This document shows, piece after piece, positions 1 through 5,092 of a DNA stretch of 5,092 bases. The stretch lies in NCBI GenBank assembly GCA_016302625.1, contig JAEDNG010000082.1:1-5092 (forward strand), written 5' to 3'. This stretch comes from Clostridiaceae bacterium. Its GTDB lineage: Bacteria; Bacillota; Clostridia; Oscillospirales; Acutalibacteraceae. The notes beneath the pieces were generated by a model. It was not told the origin of the DNA. It was given only the letters and a program-made list of their open reading frames with translations, and did no database searches. Positions within the stretch are counted from its first letter, which is position 1. Each line of letters begins with the position of its first letter. The translations under genes and the position numbers were made by a program.

Positions 1-50
1 CAGAGCGTATAGACATTGCCGAAAACGGCAAAATTACCGGATTATTTTAA
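1..50 (+). CDS. 3' end of an unidentified gene (partial)
   Basis: The frame beginning at base 3 is open from the window edge and ends at a TAA at 48-50, giving the C-terminal tail ERIDIAENGKITGLF. The other two plus frames give less protein-like sequence: one stops at once (TAG at 10-12) and the other is rich in Arg and Asn. The stop lies 14 bases before a strong terminator hairpin that would end this transcript, which supports a real gene end here. Fifteen residues are too few to identify the family, so no function is proposed. The gene converges on maf. Confidence 0.55.
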   Translation, partial: ERIDIAENGKITGLF

Positions 51-64
51 TATTTCCGACATTA

Positions 65-104
65 AAAGAGCTGACGTAAGGTTCAAATCTTACGTCAGCT
101 TTTT
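65..104. terminator. Bidirectional intrinsic terminator between convergent genes
   Basis: The arms 69-80 (AGCTGACGTAAG) and 89-100 (CTTACGTCAGCT) are perfect 12-base inverted repeats around an 8-base loop. The stem extends outward through a G-T wobble and three A-T pairs to 65 and 104. On the plus strand the stem runs into a T tract at 100-104, and on the minus strand the complement of the A run at 64-67 gives a T tract. It therefore probably stops both the plus-strand gene ending at 50 and the minus-strand maf transcript. The maf stop codon (95-97) lies inside the stem. Confidence 0.88.
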
Positions 105-640
105 ATAAATCTTGCAAGCTCTGCAACAGGCAAGCCCACAACGTTAAAATAATCTCCGGATATTTTCTTTACAAGCAGCGCGCCCTTTCCCTGTATTCCG
201 TACGCGCCCGCTTTGTCAAACGATTCTCCCGTTAAAATATAATCGTCAATCTCCCGCTTTGAAAGCCTGTAAAACTCGACATCGGTTACAGACGAAAAGG
301 AAGAGCATTTTCCGCTTTTGCAGACAGCACAGCCTGTTATTACCTTGTGAGTTTTACCCGACAGCATTGAAAGCATTTGCCTTGCCTCATCTGCGTCTTT
401 CGGTTTGCCGAGAATTTTTTCACCGATAATAACCGAGGTGTCCGCTCCGATTACGGTATCGTCGGGAAATTTCACGGATATATCCTCTGCTTTAAGTCTT
501 GCTAAATATTCGGGACAGTTGCACGGTGCGATACCGTCAGGCACATTTTCCTCAATATTAGACGGTATTACCTTAAATTCGTTTATCACAAGCTTTAAAA
601 GCTCTTGTCTTCTGGGTGAATTTGAAGCTAAAATAAACAT
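95..640 (-). CDS. maf: Maf family nucleoside triphosphate pyrophosphatase
   Basis: This 181-residue protein is a Maf/Ham1-superfamily cytoplasmic enzyme. The family hydrolyses non-canonical or specific NTPs to NMP and diphosphate, and Maf has been linked to septum inhibition in Bacillus. Visible motifs are the N-terminal nucleotide-binding SNSPRR (6-11), Glu30, KAE (50-52), GADT with the presumed catalytic Asp67, ILGKP (76-80), LSGKTHKVITG (93-103), DKAGAYGIQG (142-151) and GDYFNVVGLP (162-171). The RR after SP resembles the YhdE/BsMaf dTTP/UTP group rather than the YceF m7GTP group, but that substrate call is inferred. The frame stays open to 727, but the start is placed at ATG 640. Family members begin just before the SxSPRR motif, and AGGA (648-651) sits 7 bases upstream of this ATG. 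The length is normal for the family. The start follows the stop of the membrane-protein gene by one base, and the TGA stop lies inside the terminator stem. Confidence 0.95.
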   Translation of the reverse strand: MFILASNSPRRQELLKLVINEFKVIPSNIEENVPDGIAPCNCPEYLARLKAEDISVKFPDDTVIGADTSVIIGEKILGKPKDADEARQMLSMLSGKTHKVITGCAVCKSGKCSSFSSVTDVEFYRLSKREIDDYILTGESFDKAGAYGIQGKGALLVKKISGDYFNVVGLPVAELARFIKS

Positions 641-641
641 A

Positions 642-1445
642 TTATATTCCTGCGGCAAAGGTCGGAATATCCGACTGATTGATTTTTTCCACGCGCTTAT
701 TGTATTCAGCGATTGCAAAACGTACATGAAAGCTAAGTGAAGTCAGCATATAAGGCATTGTAAATACAAGCGGAATAATAAGCACCGAAAGCGCAATCCA
801 GCCGAGGAAGCTTAAAAACAGATATATAATATCAAGCATAACGTTTTTAGAGACGGTTGACGACATATGTATTGCCTCACCGACCTCCATATTTTCGTCA
901 GCAACAATAAGGAAAGGCGCTAAGTAATATTTAAGCATTATAAAAAACAGTGCAACGCCCGCCAAGGTCTTTAAAAATACCGACAAATAACCGAAATTTG
1001 ATGTCCAGAGCGGTATGGGAATATTAAGAAAGTCGTAAACCTTTACCCCTGAGAACAAATCCACTATAATTGCGGGGAAGAACAGCAGCAAGCCGAAACC
1101 GGCGGCACGCAAAGCAAGCGAAACGGTAAGGCGCAGCGCGCGCTTATATTCGGCTTTAGAAGAAAAATAACTGAAAACCGAAACGGGACTGTCATCAGCG
1201 CCGAAAATAAAACGCCAAAAGAATTTTATAAGGCCTAAAACAAGCGGAAACAGCAAAAATATTGCGCAAAGACCTAAAAACACATAAGCCGCATAATCAT
1301 TCAGAACAAACGAAACAAAGCCTGACGTGACCGAGACAATAAAATACGCGAACAATACAAGTATGCAGGCGACAGAGGTTTTAAGCCAATGATTTTTCAA
1401 AGCGGTTTTAGCCGTAAGCTTCACGACCGAGCTTGATGCTGTCAT
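642..1445 (-). CDS. DUF975-like integral membrane protein
   Basis: This is a 267-residue hydrophobic protein of unknown function. Membrane segments are visible at roughly residues 22-48, 52-80, 105-130, 152-180 and 205-240. Its layout resembles the DUF975 family: a short basic N-terminus of the type LTAKTALKNHW, a middle soluble loop (about 84-103, FSYFSSKAEYKRAL), then YYLAPFLIVADE (173-184), an acidic/Ser-rich stretch with EAIHMSSTVSKNVM (190-203), and LSFLGW (211-216) followed by PYMLTS (231-236). The family assignment is from recall of this pattern, so a distant relative is possible. The ATG at 1443-1445 is preceded by AAAGGA (1457-1462) at an 11-base spacing, which is slightly long. It lies 81 bases downstream of pcrA on the same strand and its stop is one base before the maf ATG, so it is probably cotranscribed with maf. 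No enzyme motif or signal-peptidase site is evident. Confidence 0.8.
   Translation of the reverse strand: MTASSSVVKLTAKTALKNHWLKTSVACILVLFAYFIVSVTSGFVSFVLNDYAAYVFLGLCAIFLLFPLVLGLIKFFWRFIFGADDSPVSVFSYFSSKAEYKRALRLTVSLALRAAGFGLLLFFPAIIVDLFSGVKVYDFLNIPIPLWTSNFGYLSVFLKTLAGVALFFIMLKYYLAPFLIVADENMEVGEAIHMSSTVSKNVMLDIIYLFLSFLGWIALSVLIIPLVFTMPYMLTSLSFHVRFAIAEYNKRVEKINQSDIPTFAAGI
648..651 (-). promoter_or_regulatory. Ribosome binding site that decides the maf start
   Basis: The minus strand reads AGGA 7 bases before the ATG at 640. It lies in the last codons of the membrane-protein gene, whose TAA is one base from the maf ATG, so reinitiation by terminating ribosomes is likely. This supports starting maf at 640 rather than at the upstream in-frame ATG at 727. 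Confidence 0.7.
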
Positions 1446-1488
1446 AAATTATCATATCCTTTCGGGAAAACACCGATAATACCTTATT

Positions 1489-1497
1489 ATTGTAACA
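1489..1497 (-). promoter_or_regulatory. Possible extended -10 promoter for the membrane protein-maf pair
   Basis: Read on the minus strand this is TGTTACAAT, an extended -10 element with five of six matches to TATAAT and the upstream TG. The hexamer at 17-base spacing (1512-1517, TACAAT) is a poor -35, so activity would depend on the extended motif. Transcription would start near 1482, leaving a leader of about 37 bases before the ATG at 1445. No hairpin with a T tract separates this from pcrA, so read-through from pcrA is also possible. Confidence 0.3.
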
Positions 1498-1526
1498 TAT
1501 AATAATCAAAAATTGTAGCCAAAATA

Positions 1527-3929
1527 TTAAATAACCGTTAATTTGGCGTATCCGGACATTAATTTTTTTGTTCCGACGGTGTCGAAAGCGATTTCAAGCA
1601 TGGTATCTCCTCCCATCGGAGTGACCGAAATAATAAGTCCGTCTCCGAAGGTCTTGTGTCTCACACGCTGTCCGGCGGTATATTTTCCGTCTGACTTAGC
1701 AGAAGCCGACGAAGACGCGGTATATGAATTTCCGACCGAATAAGAGGAGGTAAAGCCGCCTGTTTTACGCGTCCCGCCGCCGTATGTATATCCGGTATCA
1801 TTGTCAAAATCATTTCGGGAAACCGTAACCTTAGCGCCGTAATTATTCCTTATTCCCGCAAATTCACAAAGCCTATCCGGTATTTCCTTTAAAAATCTGG
1901 AGGGCATGTTGCGGTTGGTGGTGCCGAAAATCATACGCATATAAGCGTTTGTGACGGTTAGATTTTTCTTGGCGCGTGTTATTGCGACATAAGCGAGCCT
2001 GCGTTCCTCCTCAATTTCCTCGGGACCCGCATATATAGACTGATTACCCGGAAATATTCCCTCCTCCATGCCTATAAGGAAAACATTATTAAATTCAAGT
2101 CCCTTTGCAGAGTGAATTGTCATTAAAATGACCTTGTCGGCGGTCAGATCAGCCGAGTCGATATCGCTCACAAGCGCTATCTGCTCAAGAAAATCGGAAA
2201 GCAACGGCTCGTCCGTGTCCTGCTCGTACTGCGCTATGGTAGTGGCAAATTCGCTTACGTTGTTTAACCTGTCCTCTATCTTTTCGGGTTCCTCGCCCGA
2301 ATTTTTAAGGGCTTCACGGTAGCCGGTTTTATCAAGCATTTCGGCAAACAAATCTGAAATTGAAATGTCAGCCGCCATTACCGTTAAATCGTCAATTATA
2401 TCGCAAAAAGCTTTAAGCTTTGCCGCCGAGCGGGAAATCGCCGCGTATTCGTCGGCGTGCTTTATAATTTCGTAAAGCGGAACGCCCAATTCCGCCGCTA
2501 TCTGCGCGGCGTTGTTTACCGTTGTCTCCCCTATGCTGCGTTTAGGCTCGTTTATAACTCGGCGAAGTCTCAAATCGTCGCTGTTGTTATTAATAAGCTG
2601 TAAATAAGAAATTACGTCCTTGATTTCCTTGCGGTCAAAGAATTTTTGTCCGCCTACCACCTTGTAGGATATGCCGCTCCTTGCGAAAACGTTTTCAAGA
2701 GAGTTTGACTGCGCATTCATTCTGTAAAGCACGGCATGGTCGGAGAAATTCGCGCCGTTTCTGACATTTTCCAAAATGCAATCGGCAATATATCTCGCCT
2801 CGCCTCTCTCGTCCTCAGCGGTGTAAACATTTATTTTACTGCCGTCTCCGTTATCGGTCCAAAGCGTTTTGCCCATTCTGCCTTTGTTGTTCCCTATAAC
2901 CGCGTTTGCGGCGTTCAGGATATTTGAGGTTGAACGGTAATTCTGTTCAAGGCGGATAACCTTAGCGTCCTTGTACTCGTCCTCAAAGTTGAGAATATTC
3001 TCAATCGTCGCCCCTCTGAAACGGTAGATGCTCTGGTCATCGTCGCCCACAACGCAGATATTGTTCTGCCCGGACGCTAAAAGACTGACTAAGGCATACT
3101 GCGCGTAGTTAGTGTCCTGATACTCGTCCACCATTACATAACGGAATTTATTTTTATAATAATCAAGCACATCCTCATTATTTTCGAGCAGCTCCACCGT
3201 CTTTACAATCATATCGTCAAAATCCATAGCGTCTGCGTCTTTAAGCCGTTTCTGATAAACCCTGTAAAGCTCCGCTATGGTCTGACGTCTGTAATCCGAG
3301 CCTGCAGACTGCTTAAATTCCGCGGGAGAAATCAGCTTGTCCTTTGCGGAGGAAATTGCAGACAGCACCGATTTGTGCGGTATAAACTTATCGTCGATGT
3401 TGTTCGCTTTCATTATTTCTTTCATTAGACGGCGCTGGTCGTCGGTATCGTAAATCGTAAAATGCGAGGTATATCCTATAAGCTGAGCGTATCTGCGCAG
3501 AATTTTGCCGCATACAGAGTGAAAGGTTCCGGCCCAAATATCGTCTGCCTTATCGCCGAGCATAGCGCCGATGCGCTCTTTAAGCTCGTCCGCCGCCTTG
3601 TTTGTAAAGGTGATGGCTAAAATCTGCCAGGGGAACGCCGGCGAAACGCTGAAAGCATTATCCGGTACAAAATCGGTTTTGCCGCTTAAATAATCCTCGC
3701 CCGCCTTGATATTTTCCTCTGAAATCTCCGGAACAAACCCGCTGTTGTACGCGTCCCCGAATTTAACTATATTAGCAATCCTGTTGACAAGCACCGTGGT
3801 TTTTCCGCTTCCCGCGCCCGCCAAAATTAAAAGCGGTCCGCGAACGGTTGTCACCGCCTCAAACTGCTTATCGTTCATTCTTCCGAAATACTTTTTTATA
3901 ACCTGTTTTCTAAGCTTTATAAAATCCAT
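1527..3929 (-). CDS. pcrA: ATP-dependent DNA helicase PcrA/UvrD (superfamily 1A)
   Basis: This 800-residue 3'-5' SF1 helicase acts in nucleotide excision repair, removal of blocks at replication forks and rolling-circle plasmid replication. All motifs are present: Q motif NDKQFEAV (19-26), Walker A AGAGSGKT (37-44), Ia ITFTNKAADELKERI (106-120), Ib GTFHSV (134-139), II VDEYQDTN (267-274), III VVGDDDQSIYRFRGA (293-307), IV RLEQNYRST (326-334), V MTIHSAKGLEF (603-613) and VI RLAYVAITRAKK (644-655). A Gly/Ser/Thr-rich linker (about 711-748) leads to a Tudor-like tail (749-800, with GQRVRHKTFGDG), which in Bacillus PcrA contacts RNA polymerase. Relative to Bacillus PcrA there are about 38 extra residues at 58-97. 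The start is the ATG at 3927-3929, with GGGGAG 4 bases upstream. The longer in-frame TTG at 3950 has no ribosome site and falls at the predicted transcription start. The motif set is complete, so the enzyme should be active. Confidence 0.97.
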   Translation of the reverse strand: MDFIKLRKQVIKKYFGRMNDKQFEAVTTVRGPLLILAGAGSGKTTVLVNRIANIVKFGDAYNSGFVPEISEENIKAGEDYLSGKTDFVPDNAFSVSPAFPWQILAITFTNKAADELKERIGAMLGDKADDIWAGTFHSVCGKILRRYAQLIGYTSHFTIYDTDDQRRLMKEIMKANNIDDKFIPHKSVLSAISSAKDKLISPAEFKQSAGSDYRRQTIAELYRVYQKRLKDADAMDFDDMIVKTVELLENNEDVLDYYKNKFRYVMVDEYQDTNYAQYALVSLLASGQNNICVVGDDDQSIYRFRGATIENILNFEDEYKDAKVIRLEQNYRSTSNILNAANAVIGNNKGRMGKTLWTDNGDGSKINVYTAEDERGEARYIADCILENVRNGANFSDHAVLYRMNAQSNSLENVFARSGISYKVVGGQKFFDRKEIKDVISYLQLINNNSDDLRLRRVINEPKRSIGETTVNNAAQIAAELGVPLYEIIKHADEYAAISRSAAKLKAFCDIIDDLTVMAADISISDLFAEMLDKTGYREALKNSGEEPEKIEDRLNNVSEFATTIAQYEQDTDEPLLSDFLEQIALVSDIDSADLTADKVILMTIHSAKGLEFNNVFLIGMEEGIFPGNQSIYAGPEEIEEERRLAYVAITRAKKNLTVTNAYMRMIFGTTNRNMPSRFLKEIPDRLCEFAGIRNNYGAKVTVSRNDFDNDTGYTYGGGTRKTGGFTSSYSVGNSYTASSSASAKSDGKYTAGQRVRHKTFGDGLIISVTPMGGDTMLEIAFDTVGTKKLMSGYAKLTVI

Positions 3930-3933
3930 AATT

Positions 3934-3939
3934 CTCCCC
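3934..3939 (-). promoter_or_regulatory. Ribosome binding site that decides the pcrA start
   Basis: The minus strand reads GGGGAG, 4 bases before the ATG at 3929. The spacing is tight but the site is purine-rich, and it is the only good candidate near the possible starts. The upstream TTG at 3948-3950 is preceded by A/T-rich promoter sequence without any Shine-Dalgarno match. Confidence 0.65.
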
Positions 3940-3958
3940 ATTACTTTCAAGTATAAAT

Positions 3959-3987
3959 ATAATACTATTTAAAAATTAAAAAGTCAA
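3959..3987 (-). promoter_or_regulatory. SigA-type promoter of pcrA
   Basis: On the minus strand the -35 box is TTGACT (3982-3987, five of six matches) and the -10 box is TATTAT (3959-3964, five of six). The spacer is exactly 17 bases and A/T-rich. The predicted transcription start is near 3952, giving a leader of about 23 bases before the ATG at 3929. This looks like a strong vegetative promoter. A CGAAC half-site sits just upstream of the -35 box, but no full LexA operator is visible. Confidence 0.8.
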
Positions 3988-4008
3988 CCGAACATTATAA
4001 TAAAAATC

Positions 4009-4037
4009 TTGTAATATCAGAGAAAAGTTGTTATAAT
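4009..4037 (+). promoter_or_regulatory. SigA-type promoter of the DivIVA-like gene and fumarase operon
   Basis: The -10 box is a perfect TATAAT (4032-4037) with an upstream TG (4029-4030), making an extended -10 element. The -35 box is TTGTAA (4009-4014, four of six matches) at exactly 17 bases. Transcription should start near 4044, only about 19 bases before the ATG at 4063, leaving just enough leader for the GGAGG ribosome site at 4049-4053. Its -35 box is 21 bases from the -35 box of the divergent pcrA promoter. Confidence 0.82.
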
Positions 4038-4048
4038 GGTGAAATAAC

Positions 4049-4053
4049 GGAGG
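4049..4053 (+). promoter_or_regulatory. Strong ribosome binding site of the DivIVA-like gene
   Basis: GGAGG lies 9 bases before the ATG at 4063. Another ATG at 4055-4057 lies between them but is out of frame and too close to the Shine-Dalgarno site, so 4063 is the start. Confidence 0.8.
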
Positions 4054-4062
4054 AATGAAAAA

Positions 4063-4611
4063 ATGGCGGTTGGATTCAGAAAAAGCCTTTTCGGCTTTAA
4101 CTGCGAAGATGTCTTAAATTACATAGAGAAATCGCAGAAAACCTTTGCCGAAAAGGAAAAGGAATTGACAGAACAGACAGACAGGCTCTCAAAGGAGCTT
4201 GATTTATCAAACGAGAATTACACTAAGCTTAACGCCGAAAAGGAACTGATTGCGAAAAAGCTCGCGGAATTTAACGAGAAATACGAGGAAATCGAGCGGC
4301 TTTCCGACAATATCGGTAAGCTTTATCTTGTCGCGCAGGCAAACGCACAGGCGATTATGGCAAATTCCGAGAAAAACGCCAAGCTTACCGCCAAAGAGGT
4401 CGAAAAAAATCTCTATACTCTTAACGAGGCGCACGATTCTCTTGATGAGCTTAAAAAGAGCATTATGAAAACCTCAAATGACTTTGTAAATGAGGTCGAT
4501 CAGCTTATTTCCTCGCTTAATGAAACGCGGGAGCAGATTTCCGCAAATGCGCAAGCCGGAACAGATTATAAAAAACAGTTTGACGAGGTATATAAAACAC
4601 TTGTAAAATGA
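4063..4611 (+). CDS. DivIVA-like coiled-coil protein
   Basis: This 182-residue protein is highly charged and apparently almost wholly helical. The N-terminus FRKSLFGFNCEDVLNYIE (5-22) resembles the DivIVA membrane-binding motif, in which a hydrophobic/basic loop precedes GY/GF-x(4)-V-x(2)-F/Y-L/I. Residues about 25-82 have heptad-like spacing with many Glu and Lys (for example KEKELTEQTDRLSKEL). A second helical stretch, about 85-160, is richer in Ala, Asn and Ser. No membrane segment or signal peptide is present. DivIVA relatives bind negatively curved membrane at poles and septa and recruit partners; that role is inferred here. The protein may be a divergent family member rather than the orthologue of Bacillus DivIVA, because it lacks the usual sepF/ylm neighbours. 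It is the first gene of its transcript, with a strong promoter and ribosome site, and its TGA overlaps the ATG of the fumarase gene. Confidence 0.75.
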   Translation: MAVGFRKSLFGFNCEDVLNYIEKSQKTFAEKEKELTEQTDRLSKELDLSNENYTKLNAEKELIAKKLAEFNEKYEEIERLSDNIGKLYLVAQANAQAIMANSEKNAKLTAKEVEKNLYTLNEAHDSLDELKKSIMKTSNDFVNEVDQLISSLNETREQISANAQAGTDYKKQFDEVYKTLVK

Positions 4612-5092
4612 AAGAATACACTGTAAACACGAAAGATTTAAAGTCGCTGTGTCCCCTGCTTCACGCCGGCGACCGGGTTATTCTGTCCGGCACGGTCTAC
4701 ACCTCGCGCGACGCGGCGCACAAGCGCATTTTTGAATTAATGGAACAAAAAAAACCGCTCCCTTATGATTTAAACGGCGCGGTGATATATTACGCGGGAC
4801 CGACTCCTACGCCCGAAAACGCGGCTATCGGCAGCTGCGGACCGACCACCTCCAAAAGAATGGACCCTTATACTCCGCGCCTTTTGGATTTAGGTGTTGC
4901 CGCGACTATCGGTAAAGGCGAGAGAAGTCCCGAAGTTGAAGAAGCTATTAAAAGAAACAAATCGGTTTACCTTTGCGCCATAGGCGGCGCGGGCGCTTTA
5001 GCGGCGCTTTCTATCAGCAAATGCGAGGTTATCGCCTTCGACGACCTCGGCTGTGAATCGGTAAAACGTCTTGAATTTAATAATTTTCCGCT
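4608..5092 (+). CDS. Class I fumarate hydratase, beta (C-terminal) subunit, 3' truncated by window
   Basis: The visible 161 residues match the C-terminal domain of iron-sulfur fumarases (FumA/TtdB type), which interconvert fumarate and malate in the cytoplasm together with an alpha subunit carrying the [4Fe-4S] cluster. Motifs seen are GDRVILSGTVYTSRDAAHKR (21-40), IYYAGPTPTP (60-69), GPTTSKRMDPYTPRLL (78-93), IGKGER (101-106), YLCAIGGAGAL (121-131) and AFDDLGCESVKRLEF (143-157). By comparison with the solved Leishmania class I enzyme, Arg34, Thr80, Arg84 and Lys103 are probable substrate-site residues. The family is usually about 180-190 residues, so only a short tail is missing. The tartrate dehydratase beta subunit is the main alternative. 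The ATG overlaps the TGA of the upstream gene (ATGA). The nearest Shine-Dalgarno-like GAGG (4585-4588) is 19 bases away, so translation probably depends on coupling. The alpha subunit is not upstream, where it often sits, and may lie beyond the window. Confidence 0.93.
   Translation, partial: MKEYTVNTKDLKSLCPLLHAGDRVILSGTVYTSRDAAHKRIFELMEQKKPLPYDLNGAVIYYAGPTPTPENAAIGSCGPTTSKRMDPYTPRLLDLGVAATIGKGERSPEVEEAIKRNKSVYLCAIGGAGALAALSISKCEVIAFDDLGCESVKRLEFNNFP

Noticed and set aside
405..740. Plus-strand open frame of 111 codons opposite maf
   Set aside because: It lies antisense to the highly conserved maf gene, has no ribosome site or recognisable protein motif, and is a shadow frame.
1446..1526. 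Possible terminator after pcrA in the 81-base gap
   Set aside because: Only a weak, short CGG/CCG pairing is visible with no T tract after it on the minus strand, so no terminator is annotated.
3706..3972. Plus-strand open frame of 88 codons opposite the pcrA start and promoter
   Set aside because: It is antisense to the Walker A region of pcrA, runs through the promoter region, and has no initiation signals.
3989..3995. CGAACAT upstream of the pcrA -35 box, resembling half of a Bacillus-type LexA (SOS) operator
   Set aside because: The matching GTTCG half is absent at the required spacing, so only a half-site is present and SOS control cannot be claimed.
3994..4001. ATTATAAT palindrome between the two promoters, a possible third -10 box or operator
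   Set aside because: No -35 box lies at suitable spacing on either strand, and an eight-base A/T palindrome is expected by chance in such A/T-rich DNA.
4207..4468. Open frames on both strands overlapping the DivIVA-like gene
   Set aside because: They are out of frame with a well-supported gene that has its own promoter and ribosome site. Their Arg/Ser-rich or Leu/Phe-rich content is typical of shadow frames of Lys/Glu-rich coiled coils.

Overview
This window reads as ordinary chromosomal housekeeping DNA from a low-to-moderate GC Gram-positive bacterium, most likely an anaerobic Clostridia member of the Oscillospiraceae/Ruminococcaceae type. The evidence is the PcrA-type helicase with a C-terminal Tudor-like tail, a DUF975-like membrane protein, a DivIVA-like coiled-coil protein, a two-subunit class I fumarase, purine-rich Shine-Dalgarno sites and clear SigA-type promoters. 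The taxonomic call is inference from gene content, not from a marker gene.

Layout: (1) Bases 1-50 hold the last codons of an unidentified plus-strand gene. It converges on a strong hairpin at 65-104 that can terminate transcription from both sides. (2) Three minus-strand genes follow, read right to left: pcrA (1527-3929), a DUF975-like membrane protein (642-1445) and maf (95-640). The membrane gene and maf are one base apart and probably translationally coupled; pcrA lies 81 bases upstream of the membrane gene, with no clear terminator between them. (3) A 133-base divergent intergenic region (3930-4062) carries two well-formed back-to-back promoters. (4) To the right on the plus strand are a DivIVA-like protein (4063-4611) and, overlapping it by ATGA, the beta subunit of class I fumarate hydratase (from 4608, cut by the window end).

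Functionally the minus-strand set combines DNA repair/replication (PcrA) with nucleotide-pool or division control (Maf) and a membrane protein of unknown role. The plus-strand set joins a probable polar or septal scaffold-like protein to a central-carbon enzyme subunit, an unexpected pairing. Two start sites are placed downstream of the longest open frame (maf at 640, pcrA at 3929), on the evidence of ribosome binding sites, family N-termini and, for pcrA, the promoter position.

I found no mobile element, CRISPR array, RNA gene or convincing new system. The most interesting points are the gene pairing and missing alpha subunit at the fumarase locus, the overlapping divergent promoters, and an insertion of about 38 residues in helicase domain 1A of PcrA.
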